Shown piece by piece: positions 1 to 12,949 of a stretch of DNA of 64,000 nucleotides (positions within the stretch are counted from its first letter, which is position 1; each line of letters starts with the position of its first letter). The DNA lies in contig NC_037592.1 in assembly GCF_003073045.1 (NCBI RefSeq), forward strand, positions 17,937,844 to 18,001,843. The letters are read 5' to 3'. The stretch is from Pomacea canaliculata. Lineage: Eukaryota; Mollusca; Gastropoda; Architaenioglossa; Ampullariidae. Position numbers and translations under genes: made by a program. Under the pieces are notes generated by a model, which did not search any database, had not been told where the DNA came from, and was given only the letters and a program-made list of their open reading frames with translations.

Positions 1-168
1 TGACACTCAGGGTGTATGGTCACGCTGATTCTCAGGCTATATGCCCAATCAGCAAAATTTTTGAGGATTCAAATGCTGAAGACAAGAATAACCTCTGTAC
101 ATAATTTTTTTAATGTGGGTTCATGGTCCTGTTCAATAATTCAATTTAACAATTCAATACATGAAGTA

Positions 169-771
169 CAGTAATCCCTTGCCACTTCACACTTCACTTT
201 CGCGGGTTTTTATAAGAAATTAATGGGAAAAATGATTTGTGGATCTATGCTTCTTCGCGGATTTTCTGTGAAATTTGATCAGTGGAAAAAAAAAATATTT
301 TATGAATTTTCAGAGGAAAAAAAGCCCAAAATGTATAAAATATATTATTAATATTAATTCTAACAATAAAAAATATAAATAATAAATTAATATGAATTAC
401 AGTAAATAGTGAATGTATTTACTCTGAAACGAGAACCAGCATGGCTTGCAGGAAATGCTACATGATTACTCACAATCGTAAAATCACACGATTGCATTCA
501 TCCTAATACAGGTACTGTATTACTTTACAGTACATATCATGTATTTGTTCTATTATTTACTATAAAGGTATAATGCATGCGGAGAACAGTGTGGGAATGG
601 CTATTACGGAAATGGGAAAGGTTTATGTAGCATAAAAGTATGGGAGAGGGTTTATAAAGCCTTAATATAGTGTATAAATACATAAATAAATATACAGTTT
701 TTATTTCGTGGATTTTCGGTTATCGCGGGTGGTTCTGGAATGCATCTCCCGCGATAAACGAGGGACCACTG
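169..771. mobile_element. pogo/Tigger-like non-autonomous DNA transposon (MITE)
   Basis: The left end reads CAGTAATCCCTTGCC and the right end, on the other strand, CAGTGGTCCCTCGTTTATCG. The element is flanked by TA on both sides (167-168 and 772-773), the target duplication expected for Tc1/mariner-pogo elements. The inner ends contain further CGCGGGTTTT/CGCGATAA motifs. I see no transposase frame in its 603 bp, so it is a deletion derivative. It lies in an intron of the API5 gene. Two related copies occur at 27237-28046 and 58898-59389. Confidence 0.75.
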
Positions 772-998
772 TACAGAAACATGATGTCTCCCTATAAAAG
801 TGCATAAAAAGGTGCACACAAAATCAGATAAAGTGTCTTTTTTAAGGCAGTCTTATAAGATCATACTGAGGACAACAAAGAATGCTGACTGAATTTTTGG
901 GTCTTTTTTTTTTTTTTTGCAATATTGAGAAATTATAATAAGGGAGTATAAAACAAAAAAGAACCTGCAAAAGCCAAAAGAAAAATACACATTCTCAC

Positions 999-2006
999 AT
1001 TTATGTCATTGTCTTCACACAGGTCAAACATGGCATTGATTGCATCCCGAGCAAGGCCAGGGAAATGTTTAAAGAAACGGGTCAAAAACTGTGATGCCAG
1101 ACGTTTCTCCCCTTGACTTCCTTTAACTGCCTCCATAAAGAGACGATATTCTGCTTCATGCTGCAAAACATCAAACATAGCAGGACTGTTCAGGTTAATG
1201 AATACAATCAATCTTTAATTTGCTACTTGTGTACATGCCCCAATAAAAGCAAAATAACTTTTTTTAAAAATCTGCTTTGCCTAACCCTGGGTACTGAAAA
1301 TACTTTTTGTCCAATGATTCTGTATTGATTTATCATGCCTATACTATGTGCTTGCTTCTTTAAAACATAATTGCCCATTATGCTCTCATAGTCTTAAAAA
1401 TGTTACATCCAAAAATATATTGATCATACTGTCTGTCGATACGAGAAGTGCAATAATATGAAAAATATTGCCATGCATAAACGACATAGCATCCTCCCCC
1501 ATCTCTCAGATATTTTTTCAGTAAAGACTTTACTCATAGGAACTAAAATATAGCAAAAGTGATAACTGAAACAAGAAAAAACAACTAAGCAATTGTTCTT
1601 CATTAAGAAAAGTTTGAAAAACCTGAATGAACACGTAGAATAGCACGTTTGCTTTAGGTTACAGACTTCCAAAGGGGTTGTTGTCAATACTGATAATTAT
1701 AAGCTCATAATCAACAGGTATGATACCTAAAACAATGAGTGTTTAGCCAGTTATGAACTTTATCAAGTTTGCTTAAATGATGATTAAAAAGAAGTTTCGA
1801 AATATTCTAAAACAGAACAAGCATCTTCAGTTTTCCCAACATTTTATCACTAAGGCTAACACCAGTTCTTTGAAATCGTGAGATTAGACAATTTAAAAAA
1901 AATAAGGTTGGAATAAGTGTAAATATTGTCGTCTCACCTCTCCTGCCTTCTCTTTTGCATCTGCAAGTACACCAAACGCTTTGTAAAGATGTTCTACTGT
2001 TGCCAT
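999..2006 (-). CDS. API5: Apoptosis inhibitor 5 (API5), first two coding exons, partial
   Basis: API5 is a nuclear HEAT/ARM-repeat protein that restrains apoptosis and E2F1-dependent killing. Exon 1 (2006-1938) begins MATVEHLYKAFGVLADAKEK, and its donor is GAG|GTGAGA. Exon 2 (1160-999) follows a TTTTGCAG acceptor and contains GEKRLASQFLTRFFKHFPGL and DLCEDNDIN, which closely match the start of vertebrate API5. Both exons are in phase 0 (23 and 54 codons), giving the first 77 residues. No exon 3 is visible in positions 1-998, so the gene continues off the left edge. The start codon is the first ATG and lies in the expected place relative to the family N terminus. The intron (1937-1161) shows no obvious repeat. 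Confidence 0.93.
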
Positions 2007-2309
2007 TGTTGGTCTTTATTTTAACCTAGCACACAGGAGTTGGCTTTCCCTTGATATGCGCGCCTTGTCTTATGGACTTCACAGTCGAGAGCAACTTCCG
2101 CTTTTATTGTACAGTTGTGTCCCTTGCTTTACATCCGTATCGTTAGAAAGTGGGTGGAGCGTAATAACTTGCTTGGAAAACTTTTAATATAAATGATTTC
2201 ATTACATCTAGTTATATCACACAGACTCGTACCTTGAATTTACATCTAAATCAATTCATATTTAATAAAAAAATATGTCAGCTAACAATAATCGTTAGAA
2301 AAAAAAAAA

Positions 2310-2486
2310 ATGGAAGAAAAAGATGAAGAACATGATGCAGGAGTGCAGTTGCCCCAGGATTCTATTTGTGACCCCAGTGGGTTCCTGCCAGGTTTTTCAC
2401 AATGCCATCTTTTTCACAACATTGTTCTCCATGGCGGGAAGGTGCTGTGGCGACAGGGTGAGTTGTCAGTCAAGCTCTGCTTCAAG
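2310..2486 (+). CDS. Possible first coding exon of an unidentified gene divergent from API5
   Basis: An open frame of 59 codons starts at ATG 2310 (MEEKDEEHDAG, acidic) and ends exactly at a near-perfect splice donor, AAG|GTAAGT, at 2487. It is in phase 0 and lies 304 bp from the API5 start codon in the opposite direction, as expected for a bidirectional promoter. No following exon could be found, because the next 2 kb is LINE sequence. I do not recognise the peptide. It may be a real 5' exon whose partners lie beyond a LINE insertion, or a chance frame. An A-run immediately precedes the ATG, which argues some caution. Confidence 0.3.
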
Positions 2487-2529
2487 GTAAGTTAGGATAT
2501 CCTACTGATGGGGGTTTCCATCTTCAGGT

Positions 2530-4340
2530 TGCTTTTCTATTGGCTGGGAAAGGAGAAATACGTGCATGGTTTCTGTTCTGGTTCTGTTGATAGACACTGT
2601 TATTTATCTGCCCAGCTTGAGATGCTGTTTATGCTACCTGCATTCTGTAGACTGCTCATGTGATATGTCCAGACTGTCATGTCATCAGCATGGAGGGCTC
2701 TAGAGAAATGACCTGTGAGGTTGTCGGCGATCAATAAAGACGACGAAAAGGGTGAGCGAGAATCAGCCAGTGAATCGTCCCTTGACCGGCTCCTGTCGTT
2801 GAGGGGATCATATGGGTAGACGTGGCAGCTGACAGACCCCCCCCCCACTCTTTCCTATTGTAGTCAGCAGGTCCTGTACAGGATGACCAGTCCAGTCTCT
2901 GACGTTCGTAAGTCAGTTCTTTCTCTGGCCACCGCGGCGTCGGCTACACTCCAAGGTGCATTGGTGGATAGTCTTCGACAGGGTGTCGTGCCGGGTCACA
3001 TGACCAAAGAAGAACAGCTTCTCTATGAAGATCTGCTCAACTGTGCTTCTACATGGTCTGAATCCAGTCTGTTTTTCTGCTAGCAGCTCCTCTGTGGTGG
3101 TGCTAATGCGATACTGTAAGACCTTCAGCATGACTTTGCATACGTGGCTGATAAGGCTTATGTTTCTGTAGTTATGGCGTTCTGTTTCTTTTCTTTTGGG
3201 AGGGATATGATTAGTAATTGCGTCCAATCTTTGTCCATTCCTTGCGTTCCCAGACTCTTTGGTACAGGACAGTGAAGGCCTTTGTAGTTTCTTCCCCACC
3301 CTGCTTGAGCAGCTTAGCTGGTACATTATCAACGCCTGGCGACATTCTTCCCTTTAGAATGTGTACGTCTCTTTTGACCTCTTTCCGTACGACTAGTATG
3401 TCCGAAGGTCCACTGTCTGTAGCCTGGTTGTTTGGGAGGATGTTGGCGTCGGTCTTCCGCTGGAAGTTGTACTCAATCCATCAGTTGAGTACAGCCTATT
3501 TTTGCTATCACCTCATGCCATTCGATCCCTTATGTTCTGCACTGGCGCTCGATCCAGTTCTCCATAGCTGCCTTCATCCTTTCTTGATTCCACAGTTCAC
3601 TTCTTTGTATTTGGTAGCTGCTTCGTGTTTGCTTTTCTTTTCTGTCTTCAAGGCCGTCCTTTGGTCACAGAGATCTATTCTAGGATGTCATTCGTGACCC
3701 ATGCCTGTTTCTTATTTCTATGTCCCCTAGAACCTCCTGGGCTGTTGACACTAGCACCTCTTTGATGTTTCCAGCGAATGTGTCTATATCACATTCGGAC
3801 ATTCCACTAGGTTCAATTTGGCCCTTGGTTCTTTTTTCGTTTGTAATGAATTAATAAGATTGTCTTTCTCTAGGTGGTGCTGCAACCTAGTGTTAACAGT
3901 TTTCCCATGGTCTTTTGCCAGGAGCTCAGGAGGATGACTGTAGCTACTCTTGCTGTGCCTGTCTTTTCCTTTTTTTCAGGATGGGATCCGGGATCGCTTC
4001 CTTCCATGCAGAGGAAAACTCTCCGGTTGCCCAGGACTGATTATAGATGTCCAGAAGTTTCTGTTTGGCGAGGTACCCAGGTTCTTGATCATTTCATCTT
4101 TTCCTAGTGACTTTCTGTTTTTCAGCTTCTTGACTGCCTTTTTCAGCTTCTGGATGGAGGTCCATGGCCATTGGATCTGTTCCAGTCTTATTTGGGCTTT
4201 AAGCTTCAGCTCCCTTTGAATATCAAGGAAGCTGTTCTTTTTTTACCAGAATGTTGGCTGCCCTTTTCTCAGTGTGGTGTGTGCTGTTTTCTGTTAGGAT
4301 ATTGGTTCTGTTGGTTGTCTGACATTCGTCGTTCAGCGTG
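2530..4340 (-). mobile_element. Decayed non-LTR retrotransposon (LINE) ORF2 fragment
   Basis: Read on the minus strand, the region contains broken pieces of a reverse transcriptase. The clearest, at about 3210-3070, reads NYRNISLISHVCKVMLK followed by a GFRPCRSTVEQIF-type motif (the usual 'NYRPISL...GFRxGRST' block). After a large internal deletion it resumes with the C-terminal FFGHVTRHDTLSKTI and RRRGGQRKN blocks (about 3015-2913). Positions 4330-3350 hold the upstream linker in several frames with stop codons. The element is therefore old and both internally deleted and frame-shifted. The clade (CR1/Jockey/I-like) cannot be fixed by eye. Confidence 0.8.
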
Positions 4341-5848
4341 TCCATAAGATTCACTATTTATTGCATTGACACTCACGCACGTGGTTTCAAAGAATAAGGA
4401 GTGTCAAAAGAAAAGGAAAAAAGTGACATACAATAAAATAAGGAATGACGAAAGAAAGAATCAATAGAGTATTCCAAGGGTCGTATAGTAGAAATAAGAT
4501 ATGTATAGAAAAAGCTCAAAGTATATTTCGTACTGTGCAGAGAGTGAAACTGAAAATTAGCTGTGCAACGATCTTTAGGACTTTGAACTAGCTGTTACGC
4601 ATTTGGCAATTTTGTGGATATTGATTTTATTGAAATATAGATTTTATGAAATCTTTTATTGAAACATTTCAACACTGCAATGGACTGTGCGGAAATTCAG
4701 ATTTTTAAAATCCTTATATACAAGATGTTTTATCCTGAATGGACGTGACACACGCTTACAAGCTTTTTCAACAATTTTCGAGATGATGGGTCTCTTCGTA
4801 ATAAGGTGCGCGGCAGCCTCTGGGAGCAAACCTTTGTGGTCTAGTCTGTCTGACATGCTTGACCACGTACACCTCCTCTGAAGATCGTCGAAGTGTACAG
4901 TCTGTTCTGAATAGTCGTTTGGAGAAGCATACAGTTTTAGTGTCACAAGTTCAGGCTCGTGAGACCATTAGCATATGTAGACCATTAGCATAGGGGCGGA
5001 CTGGAGCTTTAAAGCGGCCCGGGCATTATTTACAGAGCGGCCCTTCTCACTAAAATAGGCCTATAATATTATTCTATGGAACAAAATAGGCCCACCGGCC
5101 CACCGGGCATTCCCCAAATGCCCGACAGAGTCCGCCACTGCATATGTACAAGTTATAAGAATAAAAAATACAAGTTTGATAGCACTTCCCTATACGTGCA
5201 GGAGCGCGTCCATCGCATATATCACAGTATGCTGATTATATTAAACAACTTAAAGGGATTGTAAAGGCAAAATAAAACTGCTTAGAATCTCGTAAAGAGG
5301 GGGATCAGTTTGAATCTCGTCTATTTTCGTGTATGTGGAAACAGTTTTGTAGAAAGTTGTGTTTTATTGGAAGGGGGTAGAAGGCAGGGGAGAATAGGAA
5401 GAACAGAAATAGAAATATATATGGTAAGTAAGGTGACCTATCCTGAAATCCTCTGTCCCTCCATCGAGATGCTACAGGATTTCCGGTCTTGACTTAAAAA
5501 CCTCTCTTTCGGAAACACCCATTGTAATAGGTCTACCATTGCTGTGCCTTTCCCCACCTTACTCCTATCTGTGTTCCGTCATGTTCCTGGCGTTGTTAGC
5601 TGCATGTATATACACATTCCCTATATCCTGCTTGATTGTGATATCCATCTCTATCACACCATGAACTTGTATTAACCACACAGCCTCATTCCCCACCACC
5701 TCCTCTCTGTAAAGCGCAATATACTTGCCTCCGTGTGAGGAAAACAAAGCAAGAATAATAATAAATTGACAATAAACTTTTGCTTTCAAAGCAAGTGTAC
5801 AGTTTTGATGATGTTAGAAATATTTGACGTTTGATCATGTACAGGCCG
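4341..5848. other. Intergenic stretch without a recognised gene
   Basis: Nothing convincingly coding is visible. At about 4990-5140 there is a short palindromic element: GGGGCGGACTGG near its left end is answered by AGTCCGCC near its right end, with internal GCCCGGGCATT/GGGCATT pairs. It may be a small MITE. A 96-codon frame at 4946-4656 (minus) is not recognised. The remainder is AT-rich single-copy-looking sequence that presumably includes the 3' region of the membrane-protein gene ending at 5849. Confidence 0.4.
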
Positions 5849-8800
5849 CTATTCTGGAGAAGGAGTGATATATGATGAAGGAACATTTGCACTTAAGTCG
5901 TCTTGTCTCTTGTCCCCTGAAACAGGCGTTAAGTATAAGGCAGCGTCCGCCGAGGGGCGTTCAGACGAAACTGTATGGAGTGTTTCATCACAGTCTTCCA
6001 CACACTCGCTGACACATCTAGCATCCTTGATTGAACTGTTCTCCGCGTTCAGCGTGCCGTGTGTGTGTTCGAATTCCTCATCATTTGGAACATCATAAGG
6101 AGTTTCATACACGTGACTGTCCCTCCTCTTGAACGCATCTAACATGGACGGCGTTAGCGTGCCGCTGAAAAAATCGTTGATCTTGTTGAACAGCTCTTGT
6201 GAAAGTGTTCCTACATATTAACAAATTAAAAAAAAAATAACGAATAAGTCATGAAAATCATCCTTAAAATCTCGTCGCCCGAGCTAGTCGTTATTTTGTT
6301 TTTATATACAGTACTAATACTACTACCGTGTATTAAATGTATTAAAGAACTTCCACTTTTCTCCATCATCGTCATTAAACATGTAATCATCCACTTGTCA
6401 TTGTAATCTGAACTTAAAGGACTTGTCATTTTATTACGGCATTTACAGAACTTGCCTGTTAGAAATCATCCTAAGGATTGACAACAAGATACACTGCTTA
6501 GATCTTTGGCATGTGACTACATCAACACACACACACAGATAGATGGATAGATAAGGAGAGAGAGAGGAGGGAGTGGGGTCCTGAATTTCCTTAGCTGTAT
6601 GTTCCCTAATAAGTAGACTGGAACCCTAGGCACAATCACATATGTGCTACTGACGTAGATTGCAGTGGTTTATGCTCACTTGTCAGAGATGGTCTGTGCG
6701 GCTGTGGTAAAGGAGGGTCTGCCACAGGCTTTGTGCGCCATCTAACTGCAGGACAGAAAAACACCAGACTTGTTATCTCTGTTTCCCGTGTGATATTTCT
6801 CAACGCCGGATCTTGTTCTCAAAAGTGAACGCCGCCAGTGAACCAAGTCCGCTCTCGGACATTCTTTGGCGTCTTCTACAGCCACTTTCCACCACTATGT
6901 TACCATGTCTTCCATTGCTACCAATAACCACAAACATCACACTAATCATCACCTTCAGCAAAAATTTATAATGGATCCAAACGTTATTGTGTTCTCTTCG
7001 AAAACGTTCTACACATACAAAGATTAGACGAAGCGACAGGTAAAACAATGCCTACCTATCAGCCAAACAACAGACACTAAGATGACGATTGCAAGAGCGG
7101 CAAGAACTGCAAAACCAACGGTCAGGCTGATATAGTTGTTTACTCCATTCAGCGCTTCGCTGGCACCAGTTTGTTCTGGAAAAGAACATTTTTTTAAGAC
7201 CTGTGCGCGTGTATAGACCTAAACAACAACACAACAAAATTAATAAATAACAATATGTAAAATAGTATAAGTTATTTAAAGTAAAAATGCATTTCTTGAA
7301 ACTAGTACCTTACTTTGTTACTAGTATAGCATGTTACAATAAAATTATGCTAATCATGTTTTCACAAAAAAAACCCCGAATCCTCCACTACTGGTGCCAT
7401 CTTAAATATTCTTGGTGGGTCGCTAACACTGACGATGGTAGGGTTTAAGTCGACAAAGTAAAATCATCTAAACTTATTTCTGCATCGGGCTACGTTAATG
7501 CTATTATTTTCATGCACTGCCTGATCTGAAAGTAGGTTTTAAACTGTCTTTGTCACCTTCAGAGGCTTGGACACCAGTGCTAGACCTTTTCGTTTCCCTT
7601 GAAGTGGATTTCTCGGTTGTTGAGGTCGCTTCATTTGTCGACCTTGTCAGCGAAGTTGCCTTTGCTATCACAAGAATGAACATCTTTAGAGAATTGCTAC
7701 ATATATATATATATGATTAGATGGTCCAGCATAGCAAGACCGTAAAACGAGTACCAGAGAAAACTGGAAATGTGTATTGGAGATAATTACTTGTTCTTTA
7801 GGGTTTCATGGAATGTATTTTTCTTTCCGTTTATGAGCATTGTCCCGTTTGAATCATTATATTACAATTTAGCTGGAGTTAAAAATAAAGAGGGTATCTG
7901 AGCACTGCCTGCCACTAAGATTAATCATAAATTTCAGTGTGTGTGTGTGTTCACGTTACACACCAGTAGAGGTTTCCTGATAGGCAGTAGTCTTTTCCGA
8001 GCGTAGTCTGGTTAATATTGTGGGATTAAATGGCGTTCTGATGGCTGCTGATGTGATTGCTGTTGATGGTGGAGCTGTTGTAGAGTCGCCGACTGACGCC
8101 TTAGTTACAAAACTTTGGACCGTTACCGCAGTCTTTGAGCCTGCTGAGACACAGAGAAGACTGCTGTCACTACATTACAGATCCATCGTTTCCTTTTATG
8201 TATGAGCCTTTTACTGCTCAACACAAATGCAGAAGGTATACAAACTTTAGCAGAACGAAATAATTTCGAAAAGAAGAATCAAACAAAGTTTATTATCCCT
8301 GTGCGAGAGCCCGGAATCCGTTAACTTCCGATTCGACAAATGACTTGCAAACAGGAAGGACAGACTGAAAGACAATGGATCAAAAATCAAGAGGGAAACA
8401 TGCATCTTTATATAGACATAAACAGACATACAGTCCTCACTGACCAGTTCACAATATAAAATTTATAGCCAGTTTTTGGTATGGGAAGCAGTTATATTCA
8501 GCCTATATCTATACCAGGTGCGAAACACTGAGGCTAGAAGAAGCATAACATAAGATGTAAAGCCCAGTGCTCGCCATGTAGGCCGATGAAGCGCATGGTA
8601 AGAGGTCTTCAAATGCATTCCAGTTTATTTGTTCAAACATAGAGGTAACTACAGAGATCGTTCGCACTCCAAAATTGAAGGGCACTTAAACGTTCACGCA
8701 AACCAGTCAAGCCCCGCTCACCTGTTAGTGTTGATTGGTCAGTCAGTATAAGACTTTTATGTAAATCTAACCCTCCAAAACCGAGGTATGAAGGGAACCA

Positions 8801-11800
8801 CGACTGTAAAAATACAACCACATCTTTGCTACACCACAATACTGGTTGGTATCTCTGTGGTCTTAGTCATACTCTCTAAGTCAGCGACATAGCTTCTGAC
8901 ATCTGACATCGAGGGGTATAAGGATACGCCACAACAGTTAACAATAGAAATTTAATATCCTGACACGTTAGGTGCAGAACAAAGGCACGCTGAGCTCAAT
9001 ATGGGGATCAACACGATGATGAACAAACTAAATACTACCTTACCTGGAGCTTCAAACGTCCAGGATTTTATTTGGTACTGATGCTTGTGGTAAGGGTCAA
9101 TGGCTACAAAGTTGCACCGGAACTCCATCAGTCCCGTTTTGGACGCGAGGTCAATGATGACATCAAGTTGTGCGGTGACTGCTGTGCCACTGAATTCACT
9201 GTTCGTGACCTGCACTGTCCAATTGCTAGCTTCCTGAAAACCACAGAAAGCTTCAAGTTTCATAGAGCAGAAAATCATCTATTTAATATGCTTTTCTATT
9301 CTAACGCTGTTTTCTGTGATTGTGTTTGTTTCTCATGCCTTCCCAAATTTCCCAGCAACAGAAACGAGACATTATCAACGACAGAGAAAACACAAACCAA
9401 ATATCTCCAAGCACACAAACACTGATGTATCAACAAACAAGTAAACAAGAACATCCCTGATGCACTGATGTAATGACTAAACAACCATATAACCTAAAAT
9501 GCCAGAAGAAAACATCGACTGCTTCCACCCCAAATGGAGACGATATCGTACTAGACACATCAAGAAGCCAGTCAAAAGACTACATTTGGTCAAACATTGA
9601 TATAGCTTTCCCCTAAAGTGATGGTTGGAACTGTTTTTCCAGTACCATTCTTGCCTATAAAAATGTACGCTATTGTTATGATTCACTTAATATAAATATA
9701 TATTGCTATGAAAAAAGCTCCTAAGTTTACTGACTTTCGAGTCCCACCCAGCCCCACCCCCAAAAGATTTCGTCTGCCTTATACGGTCCGCAGGCCGGAC
9801 GTTCCCCACCCCTGACCTAAAGTATGCTTTCATTAACAACTGATTAACTTATTTTTGATATTTTGAAAAGCTACATTAAAATGGTCATTTGAAGATTTAT
9901 CTGCACGGCTTTAACTACACATGAATACTTGTCAGCAACATTACGCAAAACATAAGTTCAGGAAGAGAAGATTATTATTTTGGAGACTGCTTCTGTTCAC
10001 CTGCTGTGCACTCCTGGCAGTTTGTAGAGACACCAGCCTTTCTTCTCGGTTGTCATAGGACACGGACAGCGCCACGGACAGCAACTGATGCCAGCGATCT
10101 GTGGTCGGTTGACCGCCACACGAGCAAGATAAGTACAGCCAGTTCGCACTGATGTTAAAGGAGTTCTTTTTGATATCTACACAGGCAAACCAAAATGGAT
10201 AATCCTTTTCCCATAACAATAAAGCGAAATACCCTTTCTCCGCCAGAGAGAGAAAGAGAGATGGGAGGGGGGGGGGGAGAGTTGCGCTTAATTAAGAGAT
10301 AACTTTTCGCCCTTTTGAAGTACGTAAATTACTCTTGTTGGAATATTAGCATCACAGTGAACCACACGTTTATGCCAACTATTTTAAAATTGAGCACATT
10401 ATGTAACTCTGTGAGATAATGTAATTTCTTTCGAAAAAATCACTGTTTGCGATTTAGAGTGTGTGTGGGCGTGCTTGAATATAAGAACTAAACTGAATTG
10501 TTTGATGGGTCAGCGACCCGTTCAAAGTGAGGTGAAACATTGTTACATCATCATAAATAAAGAACATGAACAGGCATAAGAAATGGGTATACATTCGTAT
10601 CATTTCTACCATTCAGCCCCCCCCCCTCCCAACACACACTCATATCTAATCTGAGTAATCACAATGTAATGAATGCATATATATATATAAGAGAGAGAAA
10701 GGAAGTATAGCTAATGTACAATGATGAGTCCCAGAAGATTATGATGGAGCTGAATAAATCCAGTCACCACAAAATTATAATGAACTATTTCTGTCACATA
10801 TTGACAGTGGTCCCAAAGATTATAATGGACAATTCATGTCGCCTAGTGAAAGTGGTCTTATTAATAGAGATGAACAGTTCCTGTTAGTGACGGTGGTCCT
10901 GTTAGATTATGATGAAGAGAAAGAGTTCCTATCGTCCTAGTACAACGAGGTATTGACGTTTGTGCTGCTGTTAATGTAACAACTCACTGCACTGCCAGTC
11001 ATATAAAAGTATAAATACAACTATGTACAGTACATAATATTTGATAATGATGATAAACTTCGACGAAATCCCCCACATTTCTCAAAACGAATCATCTCAT
11101 TAAATGATACACGACTATATACAGCAAGATGAGTGGTTGTCGTCAGGCAGGGTTCGAGTCGTGGTAACGATCGCGCTCTTCAAGAAACTTGAAAACAAAA
11201 ACTACAAATTTCCCAACGCCTAAATTGACGTGACCAGAAACAAAAGCAAAGGACCTTCCACCGGAAGCTATCCTGCATCCCTTTCTCCAAGGCCTTGAGG
11301 GTTAAGAGGCACTTTGATATACATCTACATCCGTAGCTCAGCAACAATGCGCTTCTACAATCACTGGCGAGGGGAGTTTGTTTGCCAGTGACGTAAACTT
11401 TTGTTATCGCAAACTAATTTGAATCTTTACCACACTTTCTTTTGTCTTCTGTCCGTTATCAGATTCTTTTCTTCATTCGTCATTATCGTCTTCTTTAGCG
11501 ACACCCCTGCTGGTTCATCCTCGGTTAGAAGAGATAAAGAAGAGAGTGAAGGATGGGGTTATGAAAATTGTGGAAGTTCTTGGAGGTTAATGCAGCTACT
11601 TGTTCGCTGTTCTCGTCTGGACAATTGACAAGACTGTATTAGTACAAATTTTTATGAACGTCTAGTGATAACAAGTTGACTTTTTAAAGACTTTTTGAAA
11701 CAAGAAAGTATCACTTTGTCAGACTGTAGACTGTCGAATTTATATCTTCACAATAGCCTCATCATCACTATAATATCGTGTCATCGACTGAGACGACACG

Positions 11801-12344
11801 TACGTCTGACCGCAACCATGAACATCATCGCTCTGCAGCTAACAGCTCAGTGTGTCTTGTGAACTCATTCGTGATATATGAATGCCATACATTACAGGGT
11901 CAAAAGAATACTGTTTGTAGGAAACGCTGTCATTGCTAGGTTCACAAATAATAATGTTAACTCCTATAGTACTATATCTCAACCATATGGGCAAGCTCAT
12001 GAAAAATTCAGTGGTGTTGCATCTTTCCATGAATTAAGATGTTTAGGAAAAGTTGTACAGCTGGGAGTTCAGAGCTACAAAGTCACTGTGAACTTTGATA
12101 TATAACAAAAAATCAGTTACTACATATAGGAAATGTTCGGCGTTCGACAAAATGCAGACATAATAACAGGATTTACAGTGTCTTTCCCCACACGGGGCGA
12201 GCTCAATACGCTTTATAAGATGTAAAGGGCAGAAAGTAGAGTGATGACTACATCTATTATCAACTTACCACAAGCTGACACAAGGTATAAGACAGCGAAT
12301 CGCATCCAAAGACCTTTTAATAGAGACGAAAGGATTCCTGGCAT
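5849..12344 (-). CDS. Ig-like single-pass membrane receptor with YxxP-rich cytoplasmic tail
   Basis: Eight exons join without a phase conflict: 12344-12269, 10176-10001, 9233-9044, 8143-7964, 7664-7557, 7175-7056, 6745-6680 and 6210-5849 (425 codons plus stop). Exon 1 encodes a signal peptide (MPGILSSLLKGLWMRFAVLY). Exons 2-3 (about residues 26-147) carry an Ig-like fold with cysteines in YLSCSCGG and MEFRCNF and several N-glycosylation sequons. Exons 4-5 are a Ser/Thr-rich, mucin-like stalk (148-243). Exon 6 holds one membrane segment (about 259-283, ISLTVGFAVLAALAIVILVS). The cytoplasmic tail (about 142 residues) contains four YxxP motifs: YETP (340), YDVP (344), YLTP (398) and YITP (419), the type bound by Crk/Nck-family SH2 domains once phosphorylated. 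I recognise no named orthologue. A surface signalling or adhesion receptor is inferred. Exon 4 could start at 8143 or 8140. Confidence 0.75.
9735..9814. mobile_element. hAT-type transposon end fragment
   Basis: The sequence GGTCCGCAGGCCGGACG followed by TTCCCCACCCCTG resembles the right terminus of hAT/Charlie-like elements (CAGGGGTGGGGAA on the other strand). No matching left end was found, so this is a remnant. It lies in an intron of the Ig-like receptor gene. Confidence 0.4.
10255..12268. repeat. Intron 1 of the Ig-like receptor gene, with simple and degenerate repeats
   Basis: This is the first intron (12268-10177) of the minus-strand membrane-protein gene. It contains a G-run and AGAG-rich tract (10245-10280), a TA/GA microsatellite (10677-10700), and four or five degenerate copies of a unit of about 45 bp beginning GTGGTCCCAAAGATTATAAT (about 10715-10945). 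No other exon is supported. Confidence 0.45.
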
Positions 12345-12949
12345 TTTGCACTACTTGTGCTCCTGTGTGATCCACTAGAATAAACAAACGATGTTGTAGC
12401 AGTGAACTATAATACAGTACGTGGGGATTTCCTTTTTATGAACCACACGCCTCACTTTTCTTGTGCAGCTTATGCCAAGCGGACTATTTTCTCGATAAAG
12501 CGGATGTTAATTGGGAGCCGGGTCATGTAACCCGTGGCTATTTGTAACTAGGACTTGGGGACTATCAATTAGACTACTTGTTCTCAAGGGTCCCATAGCC
12601 TTGTGGCTTTTGGTGAACTATAAGTTTGCCTTGTCAAGGCCACAATATGTGTGGTGCAAAGCTCAAGTCTTTGATTCCACTGCAGGGTGAGTTTTTCAGT
12701 CAAAGATGCAGATTAGCTCCAAACCAGAGAACATCTCTAAAGTCAGATAATCGCCAACAGTGCACTTCCCCACAATTAGGGGTACTTGTGGAAAATCAGC
12801 TAAACTATTTGCAATTTGGAGTTAATCAGATTATTGGCAATATGGAGTTCTTAGGTAGGGGTTTAGATCCTTAGACTATTTGGAGTCATTAACTCGGGAA
12901 GTATAAAGTAGATACTAGAAGAATATCAGCTAAACTGCTTGTTGTATAT

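Noticed and set aside
2913-3332. A host gene with reverse-transcriptase similarity
   Set aside because: The frame fuses distant RT blocks across a deletion and is flanked by further disabled LINE sequence.
4656-4946. A 96-codon minus-strand frame as a gene
   Set aside because: It has no recognisable domain, no splice context, and lies among repeat remnants.
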